From: Defluviitaleaceae bacterium
GTDB lineage: Bacteria; Bacillota; Clostridia; Lachnospirales; WQUN01
DNA length: 64,000 nt
Assembly: GCA_009780185.1 (NCBI GenBank)
Contig: WRAN01000002.1
Span: forward strand, 165,677 to 229,676
Direction: 5' to 3'
Shown: in pieces, positions 45,846-56,449 of the stretch
How the letters are laid out: each line of letters begins with the position of its first letter
Numbering within the stretch: the first letter of the stretch is position 1
The notes under the pieces: generated by a model
Database searches by the model: none
Told to the model about the DNA's origin: nothing
The model's input: only the letters and a program-made list of their open reading frames with translations
Position numbers and translations under genes: made by a program

Positions 45846-47555
45846 ATGCATACCGCATTATACCGCAAAAAGCGGCCAAAGACATTCGCAGATTTAGTGG
45901 GTCAGCCTCATGTCGTTAGAGCCCTTTCTAACCAGCTTGAAACCGGGCAGTTATCCCATTCTTATTTATTCTGCGGCACCCGTGGTACGGGTAAGACTTC
46001 TGCTGCAAGGATTTTTGCCAGGGCTGTCAATTGCCTTGCCCCATTAGAAGGTAACCCTTGTAATGCCTGCGAAAACTGCCAAAATATTCTTTCGGATCGA
46101 AGCCTGGATGTAATAGAAATAGATGCGGCTTCCAATAACAGCGTGGACAATATCCGGGATTTACGAGAAGAGGTTAGGTACACCCCTACCCAGTGCAAGT
46201 ACAAGGTGTATATCATTGACGAAGTGCATATGCTTTCTACTAGTGCCTTTAACGCACTGCTAAAGACTTTGGAAGAGCCGCCAGCTCATGTTATCTTTAT
46301 TCTTGCAACTACTGACCCTCAAAAGATCCCAGCTACTATTTTATCTCGGTGTCAGCGCTATGATTTTAAGCGGATAACAGCTACTGATATGGTTGCTACT
46401 ATGGGGCGGTATCTTGAGGCAGAGAACACAGAATACGAAGAGACGGCCTTAGAGCAGATTGCCTATCACTCTGATGGAGCTATGCGTGATGCCCTTAGCC
46501 TTCTTGATCAGTGTCTTGCTATTGGCACAGGTGGTGCTACTTTGGCCAATGTGCTATCTATTCTTGGGGCGGTGGATAGGTCGGTTTTGTTTGAATTTAC
46601 TAATGCCATCGGAGGTTATGATAGCGGAAAGGCTTTAGAGATAATTGATGGAGCCATGACTGAGGGGCGAGACGTAGCGCAGTTTACCAGTGATTTAGTA
46701 CGTCATTTTCGGGATGTGCTGGTGGCGTCTCAAGGAGCAGAGCTTGATTTATCCGAACAGATAAAAGAAAAGCTTCGCAAGCAAGGTTCCGAAGTATCTG
46801 CTGATAGACTTATTAGATTTATCCAGGCATTTTCTGAGACTTTGCGGGAATTGAAGTTTGTGCCTCATATGCGGACGGCCTTGGAAGTGTGTTCTTTAAA
46901 GCTATGCTCACCTGGTGTTGCTACCGATGGGAGTACAGGCCAGGTGAGTTCTGACGAGCTAGAAGGATTGATTTCTCGGATTGCTAAGTTAGAAAAGAGA
47001 ATTGCAGAAATAGGAGCTGCCCCCATTCCCGTTTATGCTGAAAGAGCACCTGTGGCAGAGCAAAATACTAAGGCGCCTATAACCGCTGATGAATCGGCAC
47101 TGCCCTCATCCCCTGCTATTACAGCTTCCAGTTCTGGTTCCGGAGGGCTATCATCTCAGTTACTAGAAGAAATAAAGGCCAGTTGGCGAAACTTATGCAA
47201 TGGATTACCTCCAATGGTTCGTTCTATGCTTATCCGGTGTGAATTGGAGGTTGATGGCGGCACTTTAAATATCGTTTGTGATAATGAGTCAGAGGCCAAG
47301 ATTCTTAAAGATAAAAATAGACCACTTCTGATTCGGGAGGCCCTGGCTGAGCGATTTAATCTTTCTACTCCTCCTAATCTTGCCTTTATTGTGCGAGAAA
47401 CTTACAATGAACGGGTGGTAAAAAAGCCACTTCAATTTACTGCATCGGCTCAGCCGATTGTGGAAGCACCTCCCACTCCTAAACCAGACCCGGTACAGAT
47501 GGGTTGGGATGACTATACTCAAGAAGTAGACTCAAATGAAACGCCATTTCATTAA
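45846..47555 (+). CDS. dnaX: DNA polymerase III subunits gamma/tau
   Basis: 569 residues. Clamp-loader ATPase: YRPK-like [14 protein letters not shown], Walker [14 protein letters not shown], zinc cysteines in [16 protein letters not shown], Walker [11 protein letters not shown], and [11 protein letters not shown] sensor region. The C-terminal tau part (from about 365) is acidic/Ala-Pro linker then a folded domain. The gene starts a dnaX-ebfC-recR-MATE run. Divergent from the phospholipase-like gene. Confidence 0.95.
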   Translation: MHTALYRKKRPKTFADLVGQPHVVRALSNQLETGQLSHSYLFCGTRGTGKTSAARIFARAVNCLAPLEGNPCNACENCQNILSDRSLDVIEIDAASNNSVDNIRDLREEVRYTPTQCKYKVYIIDEVHMLSTSAFNALLKTLEEPPAHVIFILATTDPQKIPATILSRCQRYDFKRITATDMVATMGRYLEAENTEYEETALEQIAYHSDGAMRDALSLLDQCLAIGTGGATLANVLSILGAVDRSVLFEFTNAIGGYDSGKALEIIDGAMTEGRDVAQFTSDLVRHFRDVLVASQGAELDLSEQIKEKLRKQGSEVSADRLIRFIQAFSETLRELKFVPHMRTALEVCSLKLCSPGVATDGSTGQVSSDELEGLISRIAKLEKRIAEIGAAPIPVYAERAPVAEQNTKAPITADESALPSSPAITASSSGSGGLSSQLLEEIKASWRNLCNGLPPMVRSMLIRCELEVDGGTLNIVCDNESEAKILKDKNRPLLIREALAERFNLSTPPNLAFIVRETYNERVVKKPLQFTASAQPIVEAPPTPKPDPVQMGWDDYTQEVDSNETPFH

Positions 47556-47569
47556 AAAGGAGATATATT

Positions 47570-47911
47570 ATGCCAAAAGGATTTAACCCAATGGGCGGCG
47601 GTATGAACATGCAGCAACTTATGAAGCAAGCCCAAAAAATGCAAAAACAAATGGCCGAAATGCAAGAGGACTTAGGGAATAAAACCTTGGAAGTATCCTC
47701 TGGCGGTGGTGCGGTTAAAGTAACCGTAAGTGGTGAGAAAAAGCTTCTGGATTTAACTATTTCACCAGATGTTGTGGACCCAGATGATGTGGAAATGCTA
47801 CAAGACTTAGTGCTCAGCGCCGTCAACGAAGCACTTCGCCAGATGGAAGAGGCTGTAAGCGGCGAAATGTCTAAACTCACCGGAGGCATGAATCTTCCGG
47901 GGATGTTCTAA
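47570..47911 (+). CDS. YbaB/EbfC nucleoid-associated protein
   Basis: 113 residues. N-terminal Met/Gln-rich [20 protein letters not shown] coiled helix and [24 protein letters not shown] core. Binds DNA as a dimer. Sits between dnaX and recR as in most bacteria, overlapping recR by one base (TAATG). Confidence 0.95.
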   Translation: MPKGFNPMGGGMNMQQLMKQAQKMQKQMAEMQEDLGNKTLEVSSGGGAVKVTVSGEKKLLDLTISPDVVDPDDVEMLQDLVLSAVNEALRQMEEAVSGEMSKLTGGMNLPGMF

Positions 47912-48510
47912 TGCAGTTTTATGGCGGCCATATTTCAAAGCTTATAGAAGAACTTTCACGGTTACCAGGTATAGGAGGCAAGTCCGCACAGCGGCTGGCC
48001 TTTTATATTATCCATTTGCCAGAGGAAAAAGCCCATGCACTTGCGACTTCTATTGTCGATGCCCGCACGAATGTACGGTACTGTGATATCTGCTGCAATT
48101 TAACAGACCAAAATCCTTGCCGTATTTGCGCCAACACCAAGCGTAATCCCAAGGAAATCATGGTTGTGGAAGACCCACGAGATATGGCCGCTTACGAGCG
48201 CACCCAGGAATACCATGGGCTTTATCATGTGCTACATGGGGCAATTTCACCTATGCATGGGGTTGGGCCAAATGACCTTACTATTGCCACGCTTATAAAA
48301 CGGCTTCAAGACCAACCTATAGAGGAAGTTATAGTGGCCACAAACCCCAATGTTGAAGGTGAGGCCACTGCTCTTTATATTAGTAAGCTTCTTAAACCCA
48401 CCGGGGTAAAAGTAACACGGATAGCCCACGGCGTGCCCGTAGGCGGCGATTTGGAATATGTAGACGAGGTAACCCTGTATCGCGCACTGGAAGGCCGGAG
48501 GGAAATCTAA
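47911..48510 (+). CDS. recR: recombination protein RecR
   Basis: 199 residues. N-terminal Hh[20 protein letters not shown], zinc finger [16 protein letters not shown], Toprim domain [14 protein letters not shown] and a C-terminal Walker-B-like [23 protein letters not shown]. Acts with RecF/RecO in gap repair. TAATG junctions at both ends. Confidence 0.96.
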   Translation: MQFYGGHISKLIEELSRLPGIGGKSAQRLAFYIIHLPEEKAHALATSIVDARTNVRYCDICCNLTDQNPCRICANTKRNPKEIMVVEDPRDMAAYERTQEYHGLYHVLHGAISPMHGVGPNDLTIATLIKRLQDQPIEEVIVATNPNVEGEATALYISKLLKPTGVKVTRIAHGVPVGGDLEYVDEVTLYRALEGRREI

Positions 48511-49928
48511 TGATAAAACTGCCCAACTTTGCGGCGCGGATGTTTTCGACTAAATACATGGTCAAAGACCATATGAAGCGTGGAGAAATCCCTTCTTCAA
48601 GAGAAGCCTATAAGGAATCTTTGAATATTGCTACCCCCGCCATTGCTGAAATGGTAAGTATTGCTCTTATGAGTATGCTGGATATGATAATGGTGGGGCA
48701 GCTTGGGCCTGAGGCTGTGGCAGCTATTGGCCTTACAGGGCAACCACGGATGATCTTTTTTTCTGTATTTTTTGCCCTTAATATCGCGGTTACGGCTATA
48801 GTGGCACGCAATAAAGGCGCCGGAGATGACATGGCGGCTCGCTCCTGCCTTCGCATGTCCATGCTTATTGTTATTGGGGGCGGGTCATTACTTTCTGTTG
48901 GCGCTGTAGTTTTGGCACGGCCTATGATGCTTCTGGCCGGGGCGCGATATGATACTATCGGGATGGCTACATCCTATTTCCGAATAACCGGGTATGGGCT
49001 TATTTTTGCTATTATGTCCGGAGCTATTTGTTCTGCCCAGCGGGCCGCCGGAAACACCAAGATTACAATGCAGGTTAACGTTGTGGCCAATATTGTTAAG
49101 GTTATTTTCAATTTTCTATTAATAGCAGGCCGCTTTGGTTTCCCCGAACTTGGGGTAGATGGTGCGGCTATTTCTTTGGTTATTGCCCATGTTATTAGCT
49201 GTGGGCTTGCAATGGCTTCTTTGTTTAGAAAAGACGCATATCTGCGTATCCGACGATCTGATAACTGGCGGCCGGATATTCCTATGCTTAAAACTATTGG
49301 CCGGGTAACCGCCGGGGGTATGCTTGAACAGCTATTTATGCGGATTGGGTTCTTTGCTTATGCGCGCGTTATTGCCGGGCTTGGAACACTGGAAACGGCG
49401 GCTCACTTTATTGCCATGCAGTTTATGAATTTGAGTTTTACCTTTGCTGATGGGATTAGTGTTGCAACTACAGCCCTTGTGGGGCAGAACCTTGGGAAGA
49501 AGCGACCTGACCTTTCTATTATGTATGGGAAGATTGGTACGCGGCTTGCGTGGAGTGTTGCGGCACTTTTAAGCACTACAGCGCTTCTTACGCGATTTCA
49601 TTTTCCGCTACTGTTTGCCGGGGGCGACCAGGCGGTGGTGCAGATTACTGCCGGGGTTTTACTTATAGTGGTGTATATATTACCATTCCAGACTGCTCAG
49701 ATTGTAATGGCAGGTAGCCTTCGAGGGGCTGGAGATACTAAGTATGTTGCCTTTACTATGTTTATAACGGTGGGGCTTATACGGCCTGTTATGGGGTTTG
49801 TGCTTACTTATCCCATGGGCTGGGGACTTACCGGGGCTTGGATTGCTATTATCCTTGACCAAGTAGTAAGGCTTGCTTTGCTTCTTACCCGCTTTACGCG
49901 AGGACGATGGATTAATAATCAGCTGTGA
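48510..49928 (+). CDS. MATE-family efflux transporter
   Basis: 472 residues, about 12 membrane helices. N-terminal ATPAIAEMVSIALMSMLDMIMVGQLGPEAVAAIGL is the hallmark of MatE. The mid-protein repeat is in the second half (GGMLEQLFMRIGFFAYARVIAGLG). Exports drugs or metabolites using Na+ or H+. Joined to recR by TAATG. Confidence 0.92.
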   Translation: MIKLPNFAARMFSTKYMVKDHMKRGEIPSSREAYKESLNIATPAIAEMVSIALMSMLDMIMVGQLGPEAVAAIGLTGQPRMIFFSVFFALNIAVTAIVARNKGAGDDMAARSCLRMSMLIVIGGGSLLSVGAVVLARPMMLLAGARYDTIGMATSYFRITGYGLIFAIMSGAICSAQRAAGNTKITMQVNVVANIVKVIFNFLLIAGRFGFPELGVDGAAISLVIAHVISCGLAMASLFRKDAYLRIRRSDNWRPDIPMLKTIGRVTAGGMLEQLFMRIGFFAYARVIAGLGTLETAAHFIAMQFMNLSFTFADGISVATTALVGQNLGKKRPDLSIMYGKIGTRLAWSVAALLSTTALLTRFHFPLLFAGGDQAVVQITAGVLLIVVYILPFQTAQIVMAGSLRGAGDTKYVAFTMFITVGLIRPVMGFVLTYPMGWGLTGAWIAIILDQVVRLALLLTRFTRGRWINNQL

Positions 49929-49966
49929 CATATTGGATTGTTTTTTTGGGTAAAGGCTGTGAATAA

Positions 49967-51145
49967 ATGTCTTACAAACCTACTGTACGAGCCTGTTATC
50001 TGGGCACCGTATGCCAGGCCATAATAATTAATCTTACGGCTATATTGTTTGTGCCGCTGGCTCAACAATTTGGCCTTTCTTATACCCAACTCGGGGCTCT
50101 TGTTATGGTTAATTTTGGGGTGCAGGTTTCTGTATCATTGGTATTTGGGCCAATTGTTGATAGGGTTGGATTCCGACCCTTTGCCACTGGGGCGCATTTT
50201 GCTGCGGTTATTGGTATGGGCTGGTTTGCCCTTGCTGGGCGGGTGCCTGTTGATCCTTATATTGTGCTTTTGTCTGGTACTGTGATTTTTGCTTTTGCGG
50301 GGGGATTTTTAGAGCTACTTTTAAGCCCTATACTTAATGCTATCCCTACAGATGAGAAATCTTCGGCTATGTGTATTCTTCATGCATTCTTTTGCTTTGG
50401 GCATGTGGCTGTTGCCTTTTTGACTACGATGTTTTTGTTTGTTCTAGGGTTGGAGTCTTGGCCTTTGATTGTATTGGCTTGGGGACTGGTTCCTTTGATC
50501 AATGGATTTATCTTTGCATTTTGCCCCATTGCCAAGGCGGTGCCTGTTAATGAGCAAAGCCCTGCCAAAGATATATTGAAGAAACCCTTGTTTATTGTGT
50601 TGGTGCTGGCTATTTTGTTTGCCGGGGCTTCCGAGATTGCATTTTCTCAATGGACTTCGGCTTTTCTTGAGCAGATTATCGGGTTGCCTAAAATTTTAGG
50701 GGATATCGCTGGCGTTGGGATGTTCGCGGCTATGATGGGGGTTAGCCGTCTTGGGTATGGTATTCTCAAAAAAAGAGGAGTGTCCTGGCTTCCTAAGCAA
50801 TCACGGCTTATGCTTATCGGTAGCGGGTTGGCACTGGTTTGCTATATTGTGATGGCTGCCACATCAAGTCCCGTTTTAGCTCTTATGGCCTGCGCACTTT
50901 GCGGGCTGGGGGTTGGGCTTTTATGGCCAGGGGTTTTGTCCCTTTCTGTTGATGCATTTCCTATGGCCGGTACTTGGATGTTTGCTGTTATGGCAGCAGC
51001 GGGAAGCGGCGGGGCTTCTGTTGGGCCTTCTGTGTTTGGGGTTGTGGGGGATGGATTTGGACTACGGGCTGGGTTTATGGTTACCGCGGTGTTTCCTCTT
51101 GGAAGCTTGATTTGTTTAAAACTCTATCACAAACTAAAGCCATAG
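49967..51145 (+). CDS. major facilitator superfamily transporter
   Basis: 392 residues, 12 membrane helices. Loop 2-3 motif reads FGPIVDRVGFRPF, a variant of the MFS GxLaDrxGrk. Resembles the FucP/sugar-type MFS. ATG at 49967 has only a weak ribosome site. Followed by a strong terminator. Confidence 0.88.
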   Translation: MSYKPTVRACYLGTVCQAIIINLTAILFVPLAQQFGLSYTQLGALVMVNFGVQVSVSLVFGPIVDRVGFRPFATGAHFAAVIGMGWFALAGRVPVDPYIVLLSGTVIFAFAGGFLELLLSPILNAIPTDEKSSAMCILHAFFCFGHVAVAFLTTMFLFVLGLESWPLIVLAWGLVPLINGFIFAFCPIAKAVPVNEQSPAKDILKKPLFIVLVLAILFAGASEIAFSQWTSAFLEQIIGLPKILGDIAGVGMFAAMMGVSRLGYGILKKRGVSWLPKQSRLMLIGSGLALVCYIVMAATSSPVLALMACALCGLGVGLLWPGVLSLSVDAFPMAGTWMFAVMAAAGSGGASVGPSVFGVVGDGFGLRAGFMVTAVFPLGSLICLKLYHKLKP

Positions 51146-51154
51146 TTGAGCAAG

Positions 51155-51184
51155 AAGCCCTTTATTTACTAGAGGGCTTTTTTT
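51155..51184 (+). terminator. intrinsic terminator after the MFS gene
   Basis: AAGCCCT (51155-51161) pairs with AGGGCTT (51173-51179), then T7. Confidence 0.9.
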
Positions 51185-51227
51185 ATGTAAATTTCCAGCA
51201 TCAAAACACGAACGCGCATAAAGCGCA

Positions 51228-51260
51228 CCCCGCAGCAGCGGGGGTTTGGGGCAGCACCCC
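51228..51260 (+). promoter_or_regulatory. two adjacent GC-rich hairpins before the XRE gene
   Basis: CCCCGC-AGCA-GCGGGG (51228-51243) and GGGG-CAGCA-CCCC (51248-51260) stand directly before the AAGGAG ribosome site. Without T-runs they are unlikely terminators; they may shield or control translation. Confidence 0.5.
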
Positions 51261-51280
51261 AATACGGAAGGAGAATGACC

Positions 51281-52063
51281 ATGAACATGCAAGACATCGG
51301 GTTAAGGATTTCGGAACTAAGAAAGCAGCGGGACATGACCCAGTTAGAGTTGGCTGACAAGATGGGGGTGAGCTATCAGGCGGTATCCAGTTGGGAGCGG
51401 GGTAGCACTATGCCGGATATATCCAGACTGCCAGAGATTTCTCAGATATTAGAAGTCTCCATAGACCAGCTACTAGGCAACGGCGCACAGACGGAAATCG
51501 TGAAAAACATACTCAATCAGCAGACGGATGTTTACACAGATGAGAGCAAGCCTCAAATCCAAGACATCGCGGAAATTGCGCATATGCTTAAACCCAGCCA
51601 GATTGACCAGTTGGTAGAAAGGGCTGATCCCAAAGGTATAAGTATAGGAGAGCTGGTAGGATTTGCCCCATTCATAAGCAAAGAAGCTCTAAGCCAGCTG
51701 GCAATGAAAGCAGAAGACGCGGGAGATATAAGCGGGTTATGTAGTATTGCACCATTCTTGGACAGGAAGACTTTAGACCGAATAGCCATGAATGTCTATA
51801 ATATAGGGGATATCGGGAACCTATGCAGCCTTGCGCCGTTTTTGTCTAAAGAGGTGCTTAATGAGTTGGCGCTTAAAATTAATGAAATTGAAGGTATTGG
51901 TGCTCTGTCTGGCATTGCACCTTTTATAAGCAAGAAAACCCTGGGGCAACTGGCTATGAAGGCTATTGATTCTGGTGATATACATGAACTTTATGGTATT
52001 GCGCCTTTTTTGGATAAGGAACTTTTGAGTGAGTTGATTTTAAAGGCCAGCGCTGGAAATTAG
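51281..52063 (+). CDS. XRE-family regulator with five 28-residue C-terminal repeats
   Basis: 260 residues. N-terminal HTH (RISELRKQRDMTQLELADKMGVSYQAVSSWERG). The rest carries five units of about 28 residues with a core I-x-x-L-x-x-IAPF-I/L-S/D-K-x-x-L-x-x-L-A-x-K, beginning near residue 130. The HTH probably binds DNA, and the repeats probably form a helical solenoid for partner binding. Start 51281 has AAGGAG at 8 bases; ATG 51275 is too close. Linked to the lipoprotein gene 18 bases downstream. Confidence 0.85.
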   Translation: MNMQDIGLRISELRKQRDMTQLELADKMGVSYQAVSSWERGSTMPDISRLPEISQILEVSIDQLLGNGAQTEIVKNILNQQTDVYTDESKPQIQDIAEIAHMLKPSQIDQLVERADPKGISIGELVGFAPFISKEALSQLAMKAEDAGDISGLCSIAPFLDRKTLDRIAMNVYNIGDIGNLCSLAPFLSKEVLNELALKINEIEGIGALSGIAPFISKKTLGQLAMKAIDSGDIHELYGIAPFLDKELLSELILKASAGN

Positions 52064-52081
52064 TGAAATGGAGTTGATGAT

Positions 52082-53410
52082 ATGGTCAAAACCGGATTAG
52101 TAACACTGTTGATTATCTTGGTTGCGTTATTGCTGGTGGGCTGTGGGGATACACCTGCGGAAATACTGCCTACAGTGGAGGCTGATATTCTCATCACCAA
52201 TCATTCTGCCAAAACCGATTTTGACCAACAATTAGCCCTGCTTCACGAGTTTGCCAGGAATCTAAACTATGGTGGTGTTGAGCTTACCGATTTACGAGTA
52301 ACCCGTGTATGGGGTCATCCAGGCCGGACACTAGAAACCTATGACATACGAACAGGCACATCCATGCAGGTTTCATTCGATATGGCCTTCTTCAATAAGG
52401 AAGATATGCATAACGAGGAACTAATCGCAGAGTTATTTGCCTTTACAGGGATAGCGGAAGACGATATCAGCATTGCCGCTTGGCCGGGGATTGTACCTTT
52501 TAGATACTACGATTTCCTGTTGGTAAACCAGGCTATGTACGAGTTTGCAAAGCCATATCTACTGTTACGTGAGTTTGCTATGAACATCAACTCCGACACT
52601 ACACATTATCACGAAATAACCATCACAAGTATTTCAGATCATGCCCAGTTTAACTGTTTAATTAGCGACCGACAGCGCAACACAAGATTTGAAGTGGGAC
52701 TCTCTACTACAGAGCATGTTAACGACCAGGACCTACGAGTCGAGATTCTGGATTTTACTGGACTTTCATCTTCAGAAGTTAGCTTTTTACAAAGATCTGT
52801 AGGTTCTGCCTATATTGAATCCGATTTTCTGCGGGAAAATGCCGAACTAGCAGAGCTATATCGCCAGTGGAATCGATTACAGGAATTTTGGGATATAGTT
52901 CAGGTACGAACAGCCCGCCGCGGATTAGTTATAGACCATGTTATAACCTCCATTGGCCCTCCAAGCAGAGGTATTGCCCCCTTCACGTTAAACGATGGCA
53001 CAGTCCTGGACCCATCTGTTTTTAGTATTACGTTTTCCAGGCAGAGCCACTTAGAAGATGATAATCTTCTGGCCCAATTAATGGATTTTACAGGGATATC
53101 TCGTGATGCTATCAACTTTAATGAAGGGATATTTTATCATGGTGGCCACGCCGCCTTATCTCCCACCGAACGAGAGCATCAAATATCAATGAATGAATTT
53201 ATGGATAGGGTAAACGCACCATTTTTGGAGGATAGAAGCAGCGACCCTGTGATTGTGAGATGGATGGGGCCATGGGACTGGTTTAACTGGAATAATTCGT
53301 TTATTATTTACTTGTATGATATGGCACAAACGACAATCAGAAGAGAAGATGTTGCCGCTGCTATTGGCGTAAATCCTCGTATGATTTATTTCGAACTGGC
53401 CGAGTGGTAG
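52082..53410 (+). CDS. lipoprotein with four internal repeats, unknown function
   Basis: 442 residues. Lipobox LLLVGC (Cys about 21). Four repeats of about 90-100 residues each end in a similar phrase: ELFAFTGIAEDDISI, EILDFTGLSSSEVSF, QLMDFTGISRDAINF and AAAIGVNPRMIYF. Each begins with a helix containing L-x-EFA or similar. I do not recognise the family. It follows the XRE regulator, probably in one transcript, and is closed by a terminator. Confidence 0.75.
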   Translation: MVKTGLVTLLIILVALLLVGCGDTPAEILPTVEADILITNHSAKTDFDQQLALLHEFARNLNYGGVELTDLRVTRVWGHPGRTLETYDIRTGTSMQVSFDMAFFNKEDMHNEELIAELFAFTGIAEDDISIAAWPGIVPFRYYDFLLVNQAMYEFAKPYLLLREFAMNINSDTTHYHEITITSISDHAQFNCLISDRQRNTRFEVGLSTTEHVNDQDLRVEILDFTGLSSSEVSFLQRSVGSAYIESDFLRENAELAELYRQWNRLQEFWDIVQVRTARRGLVIDHVITSIGPPSRGIAPFTLNDGTVLDPSVFSITFSRQSHLEDDNLLAQLMDFTGISRDAINFNEGIFYHGGHAALSPTEREHQISMNEFMDRVNAPFLEDRSSDPVIVRWMGPWDWFNWNNSFIIYLYDMAQTTIRREDVAAAIGVNPRMIYFELAEW

Positions 53411-53418
53411 AAAGATAT

Positions 53419-53459
53419 AAGGACTGCACTACAGTTTTGCTGTTGGGTAGTCCTTTTTT
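53419..53459 (+). terminator. intrinsic terminator
   Basis: AAGGACT (53419-53425) pairs with AGTCCTT (53449-53455), with an inner ACAG/CTGT stem, followed by a T-run. Confidence 0.9.
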
Positions 53460-53522
53460 ATGTATAATGGCAAACAGCTTAAAGCCGACGATTTCCTGAG
53501 ATTAGTCATAGGAGGAATTTAT

Positions 53523-55124
53523 ATGAACAGCAAAAGCATGTACATTGCAATAATTATCGGATCGGTTGCCTTAGTCATTGTAGCCACAGTTATCGTATTT
53601 ATGGTTTTACTAGGAGGACAGGGGGAATACATACCATATCCTGCCCAGGATGAAACCTTTTACACAGCTGAAACACCAACCCCAGAGACAAACAATAATG
53701 ATGAAAGCGCCAGGCCCGATGATGAATACGAAACCACAATGTACTCAGAAGATGACGATACAGAAGATGAGCCTGACGGGCTAGAGCCCACAATCCCAGT
53801 GGCAATATCCGACGGCCCAATAAGATGGCATATCCATCCAAACTGGAACTTCCATCAAGTCTTTAACTTCTCAGAAGGAATGGCCGCAGTGGAGTATTTT
53901 GAAGATGGTTTCTGGGAGTCTATGCATATACTTGGCTATATAAACCGTATTGGGGAAATTGTAATCCCAGTAGAACATCGCCACTATCCGGAAATGTATG
54001 CATACCGTGGTGCGCCACCATTCTCGGAAGGGTTGGTAGCCATACGCAGCGAAGAAAACGGTGCTATGGGTGTCTTTGATACTCAGGGCAACCAGATAGT
54101 CCCCTTTGAAGCCGAATTTGCCTTTGGATGGAACTTCCAAGAGGGTCTAATGGCCGTAAGGCAAGGCGGATGGGAGCAAATGCCGGATGGTGACTGGAGT
54201 GATCAGTCACGCTGGGGATTTATAGACTCCACAGGCAGAACAGCTATCCCACTAGAATTCCAGCACGCAGAGAATTTCCGCGACGGTTTGGCTGCGGTAA
54301 TGCAGGCAGGCTATTGGGGCTTTATAAACACAGATGGAGAAGTTGTAATTGATTTTATCATTAATGTAGCCACAGATGACGGTCATGGCTTCTTAATCAT
54401 CCCTAGTTTTTCCGAAGGCTTAGTAGCAGTAAGTACCGGAGGCTGGGAACAAGACGAAAACGACAGATGGTTTGACACTACTACTTGGGGGTTTATGAAC
54501 CGGGAAGGGAATCAAGTTATTCCTTTTGACTTCACTAACGCAGGAAGATTCTCTGGGGGTGTTGCTCCGGTGATGATAGGCCATCATAACAGCCAAGATG
54601 AAGACGGGAATTGGTATAGTAGTGCCAGATGGGGTGTAATCGACCAGGCGGGCAATACAGTAGTTCCCTTTGAATACACATGGATTGGCAATTTTGTTGA
54701 AGGAGTAGCGATTGCGTTTCCGGTAGATGGTGATGGAGTTGTGCTGCTGGATAGGTCTGGTACGGTTATTGTCCCTTCGGGAAGATATACTAACATCCAT
54801 GATTTTTCCGAAGGCCTTGCTGCTGTTCGAGCTGCCTACACAAATGGCGGTGAGCCAGCCTGGGGGTTTATCAACAGGCATGGTTATAGCGTTATTAATC
54901 CAAGATTCAATTTTGTAGGAGCCTTTTCTGAGGGCTTTGCCCCAGTTTCCATCGGAGGATGGGAAGATGTTAATGGAGAACGGATTAACAACGAGCGCTG
55001 GGGATTTATTGACCGGGAAGGCAATGTAGTAGTTCCAATAGAATTCCACGAAGTCCGCGCATTTTCCGAAGGACTTGCATGGGTAAGGCAAGGAGACTTA
55101 TGGGGACTTTTAGAAATTAGGTAA
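53523..55124 (+). CDS. membrane-anchored WG-repeat protein
   Basis: 533 residues. N-terminal membrane anchor (about 7-29), acidic Thr/Pro/Glu linker to about 100, then nine or ten WG repeats (WGFIDSTGRTAIPLEF, WGFINTDGEVVIDF, WGFMNREGNQVIPFDF, WGVIDQAGNTVVPFEY, WGFIDREGNVVVPIEF and weaker copies), alternating with FSEGLA-type turns. WG repeats form beta-structures and bind unknown partners. Start 53523 follows AGGAGG; a longer frame to 53460 enters the terminator. Confidence 0.88.
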   Translation: MNSKSMYIAIIIGSVALVIVATVIVFMVLLGGQGEYIPYPAQDETFYTAETPTPETNNNDESARPDDEYETTMYSEDDDTEDEPDGLEPTIPVAISDGPIRWHIHPNWNFHQVFNFSEGMAAVEYFEDGFWESMHILGYINRIGEIVIPVEHRHYPEMYAYRGAPPFSEGLVAIRSEENGAMGVFDTQGNQIVPFEAEFAFGWNFQEGLMAVRQGGWEQMPDGDWSDQSRWGFIDSTGRTAIPLEFQHAENFRDGLAAVMQAGYWGFINTDGEVVIDFIINVATDDGHGFLIIPSFSEGLVAVSTGGWEQDENDRWFDTTTWGFMNREGNQVIPFDFTNAGRFSGGVAPVMIGHHNSQDEDGNWYSSARWGVIDQAGNTVVPFEYTWIGNFVEGVAIAFPVDGDGVVLLDRSGTVIVPSGRYTNIHDFSEGLAAVRAAYTNGGEPAWGFINRHGYSVINPRFNFVGAFSEGFAPVSIGGWEDVNGERINNERWGFIDREGNVVVPIEFHEVRAFSEGLAWVRQGDLWGLLEIR

Positions 55125-55157
55125 TAGACTTAGAAAAACTTTGTAAGGAGAATGATA

Positions 55158-56444
55158 ATGAAAAAAACACAGTGGTTCACAGATGCCAGATTTGGAATGT
55201 TTATCCATTGGGGCCTTTACGCAATCCCGGCTCGCGGAGAATGGGTGCGCAGTGTTGAAAAAATCCCTGTAGAAGACTATCAACCTTATTTCACTGATTT
55301 CAACCCTGTAGATTATGACCCAAAAGACTGGGCAAAAGCCGCTAAAGCCGCAGGAATGAAATACGCCGTACTAACAGCAAAGCACCATGATGGTTTTTGC
55401 CTTTTTAACAGTGTATTTACAGATTATAAATCTACCAACACCCCGGCAAAGCGGGATTTGGTTAAGGAATATGTAGATGCCTTTAGAGCCGAAGGCATAA
55501 AAATAGGCTTATACTACAGCCTAATAGATTGGCACCACCCAGATTATCCCGCATATGGTGACCGCATCCATCCCATGCGTGATAACGAAGACTATAAAGA
55601 CTGGGATCATGACTTTGACAAATACCTCAAATACATGCACGCCCAAGTAGAAGAGCTGTGTACCGGCTATGGCCAGATTGACCTGTTTTGGTTTGATTTT
55701 TCATATGATGGTATGACAGGGGAGAAATGGAAAGCCACAGAACTGGTACGTATGATTCGCAGCTACTGGCCGGATGTACTTATAGACAACCGATTAGAGG
55801 TTAATCGCCGTCACACAAGCTCTATTTACACAGATAATCCATTGGAATATTCCGGTGATTTTGCAAGCCCAGAGCAGATTATCCCGCCAAATGGAGTCAC
55901 AAATGATAAAGGAGAACCCATAACTTGGGAGGCCTGTATCACAATGAATCGCAACTGGGGCTACCACGCTACAGATAAGGATTTCAAACCAGCTGGGATG
56001 ATTATAAAAAAGCTGGTGGAATGTGTATCCAAGGGCGGGAATATGCTGCTTAACATAGGCCCTGATGCCAAAGGCAATATTCCCCCAGAATCTATGAATA
56101 TCCTTACAGAAATTGCACAGTGGATGAGCAAAAATAGCGAAAGCATTACGGGTTGCGGCAATGCCAACATGGATAAACCAGAATATGGCCGTATAACCCG
56201 TAACGGAAATATACTTTACTACCACATAACAGAAAACCAAGTAGGAGGCATCCCTCTTATAGGGTTAAAGCCTGAAGAGATTAAACGAATATGGTTCGTA
56301 GCCACAGGCGCCGAAATAAAAATCTCCAATGCCTGGTATCTACATGACCATGAAGATATGGTATTTATCTCCTTAGGAGATTCTCCCCTACTCCCTGATC
56401 CTATTAACACGGTTGTTGGAGTTGAGCTTTGGGATGAAGAATAA
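55158..56444 (+). CDS. alpha-L-fucosidase, GH29, cytoplasmic
   Basis: 428 residues. ARFGMFIHWGLYAIPARGEW, YAVLTAKHHDGFCLFNS, KIGLYYSLIDWHHP, and nucleophile aspartate in LFWFDFSYDGM. GGNMLLNIGPDAKGNIPPES is the C-terminal family signature. No signal peptide. Releases fucose from glycans, so it fits with the import of host or plant sugars seen elsewhere. Start 55158 has AGGAG at 7 bases. Confidence 0.93.
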   Translation: MKKTQWFTDARFGMFIHWGLYAIPARGEWVRSVEKIPVEDYQPYFTDFNPVDYDPKDWAKAAKAAGMKYAVLTAKHHDGFCLFNSVFTDYKSTNTPAKRDLVKEYVDAFRAEGIKIGLYYSLIDWHHPDYPAYGDRIHPMRDNEDYKDWDHDFDKYLKYMHAQVEELCTGYGQIDLFWFDFSYDGMTGEKWKATELVRMIRSYWPDVLIDNRLEVNRRHTSSIYTDNPLEYSGDFASPEQIIPPNGVTNDKGEPITWEACITMNRNWGYHATDKDFKPAGMIIKKLVECVSKGGNMLLNIGPDAKGNIPPESMNILTEIAQWMSKNSESITGCGNANMDKPEYGRITRNGNILYYHITENQVGGIPLIGLKPEEIKRIWFVATGAEIKISNAWYLHDHEDMVFISLGDSPLLPDPINTVVGVELWDEE

Positions 56445-56449
56445 CAAAT

